Positions 37,118 to 47,264 of a DNA stretch of 64,000 nt are shown here, one piece after another. The position numbers were made by a program, and so were the translations under genes. How positions within the stretch are numbered: position 1 is the stretch's first letter; every line of letters begins with the position of its first letter. Source of the stretch: Leishmania panamensis (lineage: Eukaryota; Euglenozoa; Kinetoplastea; Trypanosomatida; Trypanosomatidae); assembly GCF_000755165.1 (NCBI RefSeq), contig NC_025875.1, forward strand, positions 482,827-546,826. The letters are read 5' to 3'. The notes under the pieces are model-generated. The model did no database searches and was not told the DNA's origin. It worked only from the letters and a program-made list of their open reading frames with translations.

Positions 37118-39001
37118 ATGAAGCGCATCAGCGCCACCGAGCTGCATGGCAACGTGCTCAAGCTACCGCGTCTGCCCATCCCGTCCGTTGTGGCTACCAT
37201 GGACGGGTACCGCTCATCTTTGCGAGCGCTGTGGTCACCCGAGGTGACGGCACCGCATCTAGCCAAGCTGGACGCCTTCCTCAACTCCTCTGCTCCTGTG
37301 TTGCAGCGGCATCTCGTGGATGCGGACAAGGCCGCTGCGGAGTCGGGCAAGGCACCGTTCACATATGTGGAGGGGCTCTTGGCGCAGTCGGCCCTCAACA
37401 GCCGTTTTCCGCAAGAGGTGAACATGAACGCTGCGTTTGTTCTGCAGCCGGGCATCCCCGGGGCGGATAGGACGCAGGCTGGAGTAGCCTCGGCCCTCAC
37501 CTACGGTATTGCGTGCTGGATCCACGAGCTTCGGACGAACGGTCTTTCCGTCTCAGCTGACCCGGCAGCGCGGTTCGACGTGTCGCCGCTTCTCACTGAG
37601 TTTGGCCGAAGCCTCATTCCGTCCAAAGAGACTGATCTGCTACACACCACGCCGCTGGAGAAGCTAAGACACATTGTAGTGCTGCACGATGGTCATCCCT
37701 ACATGGTCCGCGTCTTTGACGAGCACCAGTGCGTGCTCGACCGCAAGCTGATCCAGAAAGCCTTCGAGTTGATCCTCACTATCACCCCCGACCAAGACAA
37801 TACGTCTCCCGTGTCGGTGCTGACAGCTGGTAGCCGCACTGTGTGGGGTCAGGCGTACCAAGAGCTCCTTAGAACCCCTGAAAATGCCGAGGTGCTGCGC
37901 CTCTTCCACGAGAGCATCCTGGTGGTGTGCCTTGACAGCACGAAGTGGGGCAGCGACGAGAGTCTGGCGGAGGCCTCGGCCCTGCACGGCAGCAAGGAGG
38001 AGCTGGAGAACCGCTGGTACGACAAGCATCAGATGATTGTCTCCGAGGATGGGCAGGTAGCGTTCAACTTCGATGCGACGGCGAGCGACCGCGTGCACTG
38101 GGCCAAGTGGGTAAGCGACGTACTCTCTATCCTCAAGGAGAGAGGTAGTGGCGGGTTGTCAACGGAAGGCATAGATGGCGCCGCCGTGAGCGGCATCGTG
38201 CGCCACCTGAGCGTGACATACGGCAAGTCATTCGTCTCGCACATCCGCGCGGCACGCCAGGAGGCTCTAGCGATTGTGGCAGACACCGAGGTGCACTCCA
38301 TTCATATTCCCTACGGCAAGGCACAGCTGTCTGCGCTGAAGGTGGAGCCGGATGCGTTTGTGCAGATGTGCCTACAGTTAGCCATGCATAAGATGCGCAA
38401 CAAGCTGTGCTGCACGACAGAAGTGTGCAGCACAGCTGGCTTTTTTCACGGCACAACAGAGCTTGTGCATACGACGTCTGAAGAGATGCTGGAGCTGGCG
38501 AAGCACCTTTCACAGTATCAGCAGGATGGCGAGGCTGCAGCGGTGCTGGACACAAACAGCAAAGAAACGATTGCTAAGTTAATTCACGCTACAGGCGACC
38601 GACATGTCGCCCTCACAGCTGCCGCATCGCGTGGCGAGGGGTACGACCGTCACCTGATGGCCCTACGCCACGTCGCGCGGATCAACGGTGACAAGGCCGC
38701 GCTTGCCTTCTTTGAAGACGGTATGTTCCTCAAGACGAGCACGTCGGTGTTGAGCACGAGCGAGTTTAGCCAGCCGTGGCTGCGGTATTACACGTTCGGC
38801 CCCATGCAGAGCAGCGGCTACGGCCTCGGGTATGTAATTGATGAGCAGGAGGTGCGCGTTTCTCTCTCTGCCTTTACAAACAGCCCGACAACGAACGTGG
38901 CGGACCTGAAGGCGGCTCTGCTCCTGTCCTGCAACACCCTCTTCGAGGTGCTCGGAGGCGTGCCAGCCGCAAAACCCGCTACAGCAGGCGGCGCGAAGTG
39001 A
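37118..39001 (+). CDS. Carnitine/choline acyltransferase family protein lacking the catalytic histidine
   Basis: 627 residues from the ATG at 37118; the frame is open from ~36899, but that part is T/C-rich leader. Family hallmarks run in order: LPRLPIPSV with helix (~13-35), VVLHDGHPYMVRVFD (~187-201), NRWYDKHQMIVSEDG, CoA-site PYGKAQLSALKVEPDAF then MCLQLA, and the C-terminal LSTS motif followed by FGPMQSSGYGLGY and SLSAF. The family transfers acyl groups between CoA and carnitine using one catalytic His in an E-H-x3-E-G context. Here the same position reads D-A-T-A-S-D-R, so Ala320 replaces the His. No other nearby His fits. The protein may be inactive, regulatory or a carnitine/acyl-CoA binder. 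There is no obvious TM segment or mitochondrial presequence; the C-terminal GGAK is not a standard peroxisomal signal. The family call is secure; activity is doubtful. Confidence 0.9.
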   Translation: MKRISATELHGNVLKLPRLPIPSVVATMDGYRSSLRALWSPEVTAPHLAKLDAFLNSSAPVLQRHLVDADKAAAESGKAPFTYVEGLLAQSALNSRFPQEVNMNAAFVLQPGIPGADRTQAGVASALTYGIACWIHELRTNGLSVSADPAARFDVSPLLTEFGRSLIPSKETDLLHTTPLEKLRHIVVLHDGHPYMVRVFDEHQCVLDRKLIQKAFELILTITPDQDNTSPVSVLTAGSRTVWGQAYQELLRTPENAEVLRLFHESILVVCLDSTKWGSDESLAEASALHGSKEELENRWYDKHQMIVSEDGQVAFNFDATASDRVHWAKWVSDVLSILKERGSGGLSTEGIDGAAVSGIVRHLSVTYGKSFVSHIRAARQEALAIVADTEVHSIHIPYGKAQLSALKVEPDAFVQMCLQLAMHKMRNKLCCTTEVCSTAGFFHGTTELVHTTSEEMLELAKHLSQYQQDGEAAAVLDTNSKETIAKLIHATGDRHVALTAAASRGEGYDRHLMALRHVARINGDKAALAFFEDGMFLKTSTSVLSTSEFSQPWLRYYTFGPMQSSGYGLGYVIDEQEVRVSLSAFTNSPTTNVADLKAALLLSCNTLFEVLGGVPAAKPATAGGAK

Positions 39002-40979
39002 TCGCCTTGCGAAAAGATGCGCGACGTGGTGGGGAGCAGCCGATGCCTATGAAAGAGGTAAAAGTGGACGAAGAGTCTGAGAGAGCGCACTTAGTCACGA
39101 CAACACCCACAATCACATTCACACCGAAATGCTGCCAACACAACGGGGCTCGATTGGATTGTCTTTTCCCGTGTTTTTTTTTTTTTTTTGCGCTGTTGTG
39201 TGTTCGCCATCGGCAGGCCCTGTGCGCCGTCAGGGACACGTCATTTTACCCGCTGGTCTCGTCCTCTCGAGGTTTCTCATTTTGTTCATTTTCTCCCTTT
39301 GCTTTGCGCGTCGCTATACGCGGATACAGATGCTCCCTTTCCTCCCTCTCCCCACAAACAGAAGCGCAAGCACCTTTGCTTGCAGCAACCAATAAGTAGA
39401 TGATAAGCAACAGTGACAGCTGTAGCGAACAACGATGGGAAAAAGAAAGGCGAACAGACATGCCTGTCAGAAACGTGTGTACGTTTGTGTATCAAGGTGA
39501 GGCGTTGCGCCGGGTGTGCTGACTGAGCTGGACCCCCTTATCCACCTCTCCTCCCGCCGCGAGCATGGCTCCCGTATGACGCTCTCCCCCTTGTCGTCTA
39601 CTTTGTCCCCACCGCTTTGCCCTTGTGGAGATCGTTGTTGCTGTTGTTGTTGTTGGGTATCGCCGTCTCACTTTTTCGTCTACACACTTTCGTCTCTTGG
39701 CCTCTTTATTATGTCCTTTTTGGTCGCTTTCTCGAGCTGCTCGCTTCTATTTTAGGATCGAGTAGCAAAAGAGGCACTTGAAGAGGTTGCCCATGAGGAA
39801 AAGGGGGTGAGGTGGGGAGAGACGCTCAGCAATTGTTTCGTGCTCGCCGTCCCCCCTCGGCATCGCTGCTCTTCGCAAGTGTCTCTGCACCTTTGCACGC
39901 TTTTTTGGGCTGTGGCGTCTCAGTCGATGTCGGCGCTTCAAGAAGGCGTGTTGTTCGGGGTGCGGGTATGGGAGCGAAGTGATGTTGTTCGCTCTCTTCG
40001 TATCGTCGCTCTTGCCCGTGTGCTGTGGTGATTCGATGACGAGATCATATGTTTTCGTTTCCCCTCTTTTTTTTCTTCGTTGGTATCTTCTCGTCGACCC
40101 ACCTTTCGGCTCACTTTGCACTTCGCCGTTTTTTTTTCTTTTCCCCATTAGCGCTCGTTTTCGTCTTACGCTCCAACACCCCCTTTTTTGTGGTCGGCAC
40201 TGGCTTGTGCGCCATCTCTTCCCCTCTCACTAGCGCCTCTCTCTCTCTTTTACTGTGTGGTGATGTTTCTCTCTGCACCAGTCGACATCGGAAGCTATCA
40301 CCGCCCTCCTATTTACCTGTGAGTGAGAGGGTTCTTTTCTTTTTCTTCTTGTCTAGTGTGGGGTGAGGGGGTGTGGAGTTGTGGATGGGATGCGAGTGGC
40401 AGGGTAGAGGGTGTATGCTTCTCTTGTTACGTGTGGGTAGTGGTTGAGTTTTGTTTTATTTGCCTGTTGGCTATTCTCCACATTCTACTCAAGCTGGCTT
40501 CACTTTGTGTCTTCTGTTTTGTTCTCTAATGAGTAAGGGTGGGTCATGATCTATGAGGCCTTTGAAGTTGGTTTCTAGAGGGATACCGATAGTTGAGGGA
40601 GGGAGAGGCTGCCTGGTGTTCGGTTGTTTTGGCGTGCGCACTCGATGGGATCGGCGCGCGGTTGGTTCGCAACGGAGAGGTTGGTAGTGAGTGAAGGCGC
40701 GGAACGACGAGAGAGGGAGCACACAAAGGCTAATTTTGAACCCATTCAGCTTAATAGAGGTTGTCTGCTGCCGCTGAAGGGAGTGCACTCCATCAAGAAG
40801 GTGCGTGCCTGTTTGTGTCTTGTCCAGTAGGCCACTTTCACTTTCTGTCACTGACGCTGCTTGCGTGTTTTTCTTGTCCGTCTCTCTTCTGCTGGCACTC
40901 CTCACCTTCCACAGCAGCCTCACGTGACTCTCTTTTCTTTGTTGTTGCAGTCGTTAGCCACTTCTGATGACGGTGAACA
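39002..40979 (+). other. 3' flank of the carnitine acyltransferase gene
   Basis: About 2 kb without a gene, T-rich (long T run at 39175-39189), with CT tracts around 40040-40250, leading into the second 485-bp repeat. Likely a long 3' UTR plus intergenic sequence. Confidence 0.55.
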
Positions 40980-41464
40980 CCTCGGCGCGTGGCACCCTAA
41001 GGTGGCAGTACCCACTCTGAAGGGAAGCCAGGCAGCCCCCCCACCCCCTGCCTCTGCCAATGCCGAGCCCTCTCTGGCGGTGACAGGGTGAGGAGCCTAC
41101 GATGCAGAGGGGGGCCAGGGCGATGCATCGCTACTGGTGCCGGCGCTGCGTCAGAGCGGCATGCAGCTGTGAACACGTTTGTGCCGTCCATGTGATGGGC
41201 AACGTGTCGGCGTGACTTGAACGCGTCCCGCCGGGGCCTCGCCGCCTGCTGGTGTGTGTGCGTGGGGGGCGCCGGGTGGGGGCCAGCATGGTGGGAGCGG
41301 CCTGCGGGGTTTGGGGCGGGGGCCGTGCTGGGATGGCTGGGTCGGGGCATTGCTGTAATGCGTGTCTAGCGCTGCTTCGCACCACGCGGATGGGCCTATG
41401 GCAGGGCCTGGTAGAGTGGAGTTGTGCTCCTGTGTTGTATGGCAGAGAATGGGGGCTCGTCGAA
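40980..41464 (+). mobile_element. 485-bp SIDER-like retroposon, copy 2
   Basis: Direct repeat of 21138-21622, 19,842 bp downstream, same orientation, no indel, one substitution seen. The 3' border is followed by TATAAATTTCC rather than a clear poly(A). Flanks differ from copy 1 immediately outside the 485 bp, which shows the borders precisely. It lies downstream of the carnitine acyltransferase gene and upstream of RPC34. Confidence 0.7.
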
Positions 41465-42568
41465 TATAAATTTCCTCTTGTTATTTGCTTTGTGGTGTCG
41501 TTGCACTGTGCTGCGTTGTCACTCACCCCCTCTCTCTTTCTCGTTGCTAATTTTTCTGGCTTCTGCATCTCCTCTCCCTCACTGGCAGGGCCACTCTGTG
41601 GCCCCCTCGGTCCTCTCCATCCCTGTTTCCCATCCTGCATTTTTCTTAGTTGTTGTTGGTGTTTTTATCTTTAAGAGAAACGCAGAGTGATCGCAGGCGA
41701 GGACGATCCCCCCCTTTCCTTACTCACACAGAGACGCACATAGGTGTGCAGGCACTCAGATCAGAAACACATGAACCCGTTAAAGCAAGCACAGAAGACA
41801 CGTAAGAAGATACTGACGGAGGAGCACAGCTCATTCAGCCTGCCTGCCTGTTTGGCTGGCTGCATGCACACACACACACACACATATATAGGCAAACTAA
41901 GCTCAGGCCCCTGCAGCTTCTCCTCATCGCGCCTTCGCGTCGTTTTGCTTGGATGCCTCAACAACCGCTGTCCAGCGAGGCTCTGAGTCATCATGCGGGG
42001 AGGGGGGGGAGGTGGACTCACTGCGACCGTAAAGGCGGAGCCGGCTTGCCTCTTGCTCTTTCTTTCTCGCTCTGCACCCACCCTCCGCCCCGTGTGTTCC
42101 TTCAAATCACCATGTACAGACTTAACACCGTCGTCTCCTCTCTTTTTGTTCTCAACTTATCTTCTCTCTTCTCTTCTTCTTGCGCACACGCTTTGCCCTC
42201 TTCGTTCCCCCCCCCCCATCGCTACTGCTGCGTGAAATACCACCACAGTACAGTCACGTGTCTGTGGAGCAACTCATATTCCACGTATGTTCCGCTGTGA
42301 AAACAACACTAACCAGTCCGAAAGGCAACGCAACCACCAACGCAGCACTGCACGGGCACCACCTCATCGTCTCCTCGCCATTGCGGACCCTGTATGCGGC
42401 GAGTACTGGGCACCGCTGAGGGCCTCTTTCCTTTTTTAGCACCCTTCCGCTTTCCTTGTATTTAGGCGAGTTTGCGCGCGTGTGCGTGTGTGTGTGTGTA
42501 TTGAACTCGGTGCTCTATGGTGCAGGATCCTTTTCGGCTACACCACACTCTTCCTTAATCGAGCGAAC
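41465..42568 (+). other. Intergenic region before RPC34
   Basis: No gene. It contains CA/TA microsatellite sequence near 41868-41890, T/C-rich tracts (42050-42190) and a GT tract at 42485-42500 close to the start codon. Candidate acceptor AG dinucleotides lie between 42400 and 42540. Confidence 0.5.
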
Positions 42569-43912
42569 ATGTCCCTCTTGCCTTCCATGACGGTGGAGCA
42601 GCGTATCTTGCACTGGCTCTCCACCTCCGCCGAAGAGGCCATCCCTTATGAGCGACTCAAGAGGGAGCTGCAGCTCGGCTCCAGCGGGGGTGAGGGGGCG
42701 GTGCGCCAGCTGATGGAGCAGAATCGTGTGCGCCTGCGCCGCGGCAACGGTGCCGACACACAGATATACATCTCCATTGTAAACAACATTAACGAGAGCC
42801 TGTCCCTAGTCCTCGACGCGGTGCGGGCGAGCGGGGCCGGTGGAATTGATCAGACACAGCTGCTGAGTAAGGTGCGGATGCCCAAGACGGAGCTTGGCAA
42901 GGCTCTCACGGCGCTAACGGCGAAGAACCTCATTAAAGAGCATCGCTCTTTCACGAACCGTGCGAAGCGTATCTACACGCTCTTCAATATCGACCCCTCG
43001 TCACACATCACAGGGGGCGCCATGTACTGCGGTGAGGAGCTTGACGTCGCTTTTGTGGATGAATGGCGTCGAGAGCTGACGCGGTTTGTGTCAACACGAC
43101 GAATGGTCAGCTTTGACCAGATCAAGCGTCATGTCGAAGCGCTGCAGAGCACTGGCGGTGGTCGTGGCGGCGGCAGCGCTCTTCCCACCCCAGGCCTCGT
43201 CGTGAATCACTCGTCTGGCACATCCACACAGCCGTCCAAATTGCCCGTTGTCTTCACAATGATCGACTCGGCGGTGCAGCGGACTGTCGGCGGCGGCCCG
43301 TCGTCGATGCCTGGCATGGCCTCCTCTAGTAGCAGCTATGCTGTTGTATCGAAGCAGCTTTCCGACCTGGACCTGCGCATCCTCGTCCACACACTTGTCC
43401 TCGATGGCGTACTGGAGATGCTTATTCCAGCCACCACTGAAGGTGTCAACACGCCTCAGTACCAGCTTGCCCACGGCCAGAGCGTGATGAGGCACTTCAC
43501 AGCGCAGGTGCGGCGCCCTCGTCAACGCTGCTTGTCGACGGGTATAGAGGGACCGGCGCTGCAGCGCGCGCGCCAAGAGAATGACCTGGCGCTAGGATTT
43601 CCTGGGCACCCGTCTGCTACTCCGTCCTCCTCGCCGCCAGCTGCTACAGGTGGTGGCTGGAGTGGGTTCATTCCCGACATTGAGGGCGACGGACTCAGCA
43701 GCAGCACGATGGAGGTCCTGAGTCAGTCCAGCCTCTGGGAGCCGGCGCCCGTCTCGCAACCGTCTTCGAAAGACGCCGTAGATGGCTGGTCGTACATGCC
43801 GGCTGTGGGCTTCCCCTGCCTCGGGTGCCCCCTCCTGGAGCAGTGCTCTGTTTCATGCCGTGGCGTGGTGAATCCGAAGAGCTGCACCTACCTAAAAGAT
43901 TGGCTAAGTTGA
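42569..43912 (+). CDS. RPC34: RNA polymerase III subunit RPC34 (RPC6/RPC39)
   Basis: 447 residues from the ATG at 42569 (29 codons inside the longest frame; the upstream part is GT-rich leader). Two tandem winged-helix domains occupy ~1-165 (TVEQRILHWLSTSAEEAIPY, then IDQTQLLSKVRMPKTELGKALTAL ending RIYTLFN). The family block DPSSHITGGAMYCGEELDVAFV follows. The third winged-helix region (~185-300) is interrupted by a low-complexity insert of ~60 residues rich in Gly/Ser. The C-terminus has Cys in C-x2-C-x5-C spacing (PCLGCPLLEQC) and a final Cys in NPKSCTYLKDWL, matching the iron-sulfur cluster site of the human orthologue. The subunit is part of the Pol III initiation subcomplex that contacts TFIIIB and opens the promoter for tRNA, 5S and U snRNA genes. 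Identification is strong. Confidence 0.9.
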   Translation: MSLLPSMTVEQRILHWLSTSAEEAIPYERLKRELQLGSSGGEGAVRQLMEQNRVRLRRGNGADTQIYISIVNNINESLSLVLDAVRASGAGGIDQTQLLSKVRMPKTELGKALTALTAKNLIKEHRSFTNRAKRIYTLFNIDPSSHITGGAMYCGEELDVAFVDEWRRELTRFVSTRRMVSFDQIKRHVEALQSTGGGRGGGSALPTPGLVVNHSSGTSTQPSKLPVVFTMIDSAVQRTVGGGPSSMPGMASSSSSYAVVSKQLSDLDLRILVHTLVLDGVLEMLIPATTEGVNTPQYQLAHGQSVMRHFTAQVRRPRQRCLSTGIEGPALQRARQENDLALGFPGHPSATPSSSPPAATGGGWSGFIPDIEGDGLSSSTMEVLSQSSLWEPAPVSQPSSKDAVDGWSYMPAVGFPCLGCPLLEQCSVSCRGVVNPKSCTYLKDWLS

Positions 43913-45494
43913 TTCCCAGAGACAAGTCCCGGGGCTGCGACGGAAAAAAAAAGTGATACGCTAAGCAGCACCGTCGTTGTAGTCTCAGTTGTTGTGAGGT
44001 GCGCGTTGAACGTTCCGACAGCGGTGAGGGGTGTAGGGTGTTTGCATTGGTGCCTTCAAGCAAGAAAGGGAGAGGGGAGGGTACTGACTGAGTTGATGCG
44101 CACTTTTGTTGCCACACGACTGAGGAGCGATGCATGTCCCGCTCGCCGTCTCTCTCTCTCTCCTCCTCCTCCTCCTCCTCTTCAGCGAGGGCTAACCTCC
44201 GGGAAGACTTTCGCAGGAAATTCCCTCCTCCCCGTCAGCGCAGGCGTTCCACTGCACACCCACAAACACTCGCCTCTGCTGCCGGTGCGAAATGCTTTCT
44301 TTGGTTTAACATGCGCTTAAGAACGCGTACCCGCGTACTCACATTCGCTGAGCTTAGAGGTACACCCTTTTTTGAAGTCAGAGGTGAAGGCCAAGTGAGG
44401 TTAAAGGGGCGGAAGAGAGAGGGGAAATTGGTGGGAAGACGATAACCAATGGACGGTGGAGCGTCGTCTCCTCCCTCTCTCTCATACTTGTGCGTGGGCG
44501 TGTCCGTAAGGGAGGTAGGCGCACCCCCCTCTTTCTGCCTCCTCGTGTCCGTCAGTCGTGCAGCTTTTCCTGCTTTCTTCGGAGTTCTACGTTGCGAGAG
44601 AACGAACTGTGAAGCAGGCGTGAACCCATCAGGGTGGTGATGATGGTATCACACACGTGACGAACTACGCCTTCCTGCGTGGCGATTGAGAGGAGGCGCG
44701 GCTTGCCCCCACTCAGAGCGGCGGTAAGGGCGAAAAGAAAAGACGCTCAGAAGAAAAGTGTGTGCTCTAGTCCGTTGCATCGTTATTGGGAGGTTTGGGC
44801 CCGAGGGAAGGGCAAGGCGGGGGGGGGGCACTGCGAGGCTCGAGTGCCTCTTCCATTGCTTTCGCTGTACTATAGAGCGCGCCCTTTTACGCAACACACA
44901 CACACACACGATGGAGAAGGGATTTTTGTGCTTGAAACCCTCGACAGTGATTGGGGTTTCTATCTAGGAGCAGTTTGCTTCACTACCTTCTCTTCGTCCT
45001 ACTCTGTTGCTGCCTCCTTTTCCCTCGTGTCGTTCTGTCCCTCCCTTCCCCCTCACCCACGTTGACACGCATACCTTCACAGACCAGGCGCCAATGCCGA
45101 CAGAGGGACATTCGGTGTGGAGAAGGTGTGAGTTATCGGGTTGGAACAGAAAATAAGACACCAACCGAAGAAGCCAAAAAAAAAAAACGGCATCTTTTTT
45201 TTTTTTTGCCTTCTCTTGTGGCGGGTGTTGGTGGTGGTTGAGTGTGACGCCGACACTCCCCAGCACAGACATAAATACCCGCTCGCCTCGTTTGTGAGGA
45301 AGCCAAGGGGGAGGGAAGGCTTGCGCAACCCATTACACAGAGCGAGGAGAGAAGCAGTACTATCCAACGCAAACCCCACCCACGGACACAGACAGACAGA
45401 GAGACGCCCGTGTTCTTTCGGTTTCATTCCCCTCATTTACATCAGCGTCTAGGCACGGTTGCTACTGCAGCTTTTTACGGTGGTGGGGAGAATA
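43913..45494 (+). other. Intergenic region before the Aurora-like kinase
   Basis: No gene. It has CT/CTC tracts at 44150-44182, a G-run near 44820, A-runs at 45176-45187 and a T-run at 45196-45207. The CAG at about 45468-45470 is a possible acceptor 25 nt before the start codon. Confidence 0.5.
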
Positions 45495-47264
45495 ATGTCA
45501 TCGCCGTGCCCCTCCTCATCCTCACCTCTGCTAGCTAGCATAGCCAGCAGCCTTCACTCGCCGTCGAGAGATGCACTGCAGCAGCCGCTACTGAACCGGC
45601 GACCTGCCCCAGTGCGACCGCGTCCCCGCGAGGAGAGGAGCGTTTGCGCACGCCCAGAGAAGTCCGTCAAGGGTATCACCCAGGCCCGCGCTCCGCCGCT
45701 GCAGGTTGTTCCGGTCTTTGACGGCGAGGAGGAAGAACCTTCCACAAAGCGTCATCATGCAGAGCCAGAATCTAGCCCAGGACGAGACAGCAGCAGCGGC
45801 TCTGTTTCCCGGAGTGCGGTGGAGACAGCAGTCGTGATTTCCGCTCCGCTGCTTTCTCTGTCGAGCACCTCTTCGTGGGCGGCGCCTTCGTCTTTTCGTT
45901 CTCTCTGCACCTTCACCGGTGAGTGCCCGGTGGTGGGGACGTGGGGTGCACGGGCTCGTCTCCCAGACTCGCCACGAAGCAATCACTCAGGCAGCAATAT
46001 CGCCTCGAGGAGCCTTTCGACCGCATCTACACACCCAATGGTGAATTCCACAGCGGCAGATGTCTTATCTTCTCCCTCGTTGGGGGTCGCGCCACCTTCG
46101 CTCTCTGCGACTTGCTCCTCCATTGTATCTGCTTACCATGGCCCACGCGTCGTATGCTCGCATCCGCCGCCTGCATCAGCGTCTACTGTACCTGTCGTAC
46201 TCACTGAGGCATCCACACCGTTACCAGTGTCATCGCTGCCACACCGCATTCGCCAGCACGAGCTGCGCCCAGCGGACTTCCGTCGTGAGGAGGTGCTCGG
46301 TGAGGGGAGCTATTCGATCGTTACCCTCGCCACGCACCGTGCGTCGGGCCTATTCTTTGCGCTGAAGGAGATTGACCGCAGCCGCCTGCGATGGCGACCG
46401 CTGGAGGCGCAGCTACGCTGGGAGATCAACCTGCAGCGAACGTTGCGCCACCCGCATATAGTGCGGCTCTACAGCTACTTCATTACACCAGACTGCATCA
46501 ATCTTGTGCTAGAGTACTGCAGCGGCGGGACGCTGCTGAGCCGCTTGAGAGCTGCACCACAGCACCGCTTGTCGGAGGGGCAGGCATCCCGCTACACTCG
46601 TCACGTGGCAAAGGCGCTGGTGCATCTGCACGAGCTCGGAGTGGCGCACCGAGACCTGAAGCTGGAAAATGTGCTCATCGATGCGGACGGTATTGCCAAG
46701 CTGGCGGACTTCGGCTGGTCACGTCCTGTCGTGCATCCGTTGCCATCCAGCGGGTCAGCGGCTCCTGTTCGGACTGCTTACGACAGGAAAGATGCGCCGC
46801 TTAACGGCGCGGAGCACGATACAAGCAGCGAGGACCCAACGGAGAGGGCGGCGGAGGGTCGCCGCACCGTGTGTGGCACACTGGACTACCTCTCGCCTGA
46901 GATGGTCTCCGGTCAAGCACACTCGGCCAAAACAGATGTCTGGTCGCTCGGTGTTATGCTGGCAGAGATGTTGACAGGCACCCCACCGTTCTACACGGAG
47001 TCGACGCATCAGACATTGCACGCCATACAGCGGTTGCCGCCAAACCTCAGTGCTTCACACCCCATACGCCGCGGACCGGTGGCCCGTGGTAGCGGAACCA
47101 CCGCCACTGCCGATGCATCTCTGACTCTCCACGAACCGGTTGCCCTTTCTGCAGGCGCGCTCTCTCTCATTCACGCGATGCTCCAGAAGGATCCAGCAGC
47201 GCGGCCGACAATGTCCGAGGTGTTGTCCCACCCCTGGCTGCAAAAACTCGTGCGGAAGTCATGA
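45495..47264 (+). CDS. Aurora-like serine/threonine protein kinase
   Basis: 589 residues from the ATG at 45495. A ~260-residue Ser/Pro-rich N-terminal extension precedes the kinase domain (~264-586). Motifs: glycine loop LGEGSYSIV (~268), VAIK-lysine in FFALKEID, HRDLKLEN with Asp387, DFGWS (Asp405), activation-loop end RRTVCGTLDYLSPEM (Gly461), DVWSLGVMLAEML, and a C-terminal HPWLQKL. DFGWS plus CGTLDYLSPEM is the pattern of Aurora kinases. The segment between DFG and GTLDY is ~56 residues against ~17 in human Aurora A, so ~39 extra disordered, acidic/Ser-rich residues sit in the activation loop. Trypanosomatids have three Aurora paralogues (AUK1-3). The long N-terminus and loop suggest one of the divergent ones rather than the chromosomal passenger AUK1. 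The substrate is unknown; all catalytic residues are present. Confidence 0.85.
   Translation: MSSPCPSSSSPLLASIASSLHSPSRDALQQPLLNRRPAPVRPRPREERSVCARPEKSVKGITQARAPPLQVVPVFDGEEEEPSTKRHHAEPESSPGRDSSSGSVSRSAVETAVVISAPLLSLSSTSSWAAPSSFRSLCTFTGECPVVGTWGARARLPDSPRSNHSGSNIASRSLSTASTHPMVNSTAADVLSSPSLGVAPPSLSATCSSIVSAYHGPRVVCSHPPPASASTVPVVLTEASTPLPVSSLPHRIRQHELRPADFRREEVLGEGSYSIVTLATHRASGLFFALKEIDRSRLRWRPLEAQLRWEINLQRTLRHPHIVRLYSYFITPDCINLVLEYCSGGTLLSRLRAAPQHRLSEGQASRYTRHVAKALVHLHELGVAHRDLKLENVLIDADGIAKLADFGWSRPVVHPLPSSGSAAPVRTAYDRKDAPLNGAEHDTSSEDPTERAAEGRRTVCGTLDYLSPEMVSGQAHSAKTDVWSLGVMLAEMLTGTPPFYTESTHQTLHAIQRLPPNLSASHPIRRGPVARGSGTTATADASLTLHEPVALSAGALSLIHAMLQKDPAARPTMSEVLSHPWLQKLVRKS

Noticed and set aside
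38090..38110. His in VHWAKW of the carnitine acyltransferase as a substitute catalytic residue
   Set aside because: It lies eight residues past the conserved position, in a predicted helix after the active-site turn; no family member is known to use it, though only structure can exclude it.
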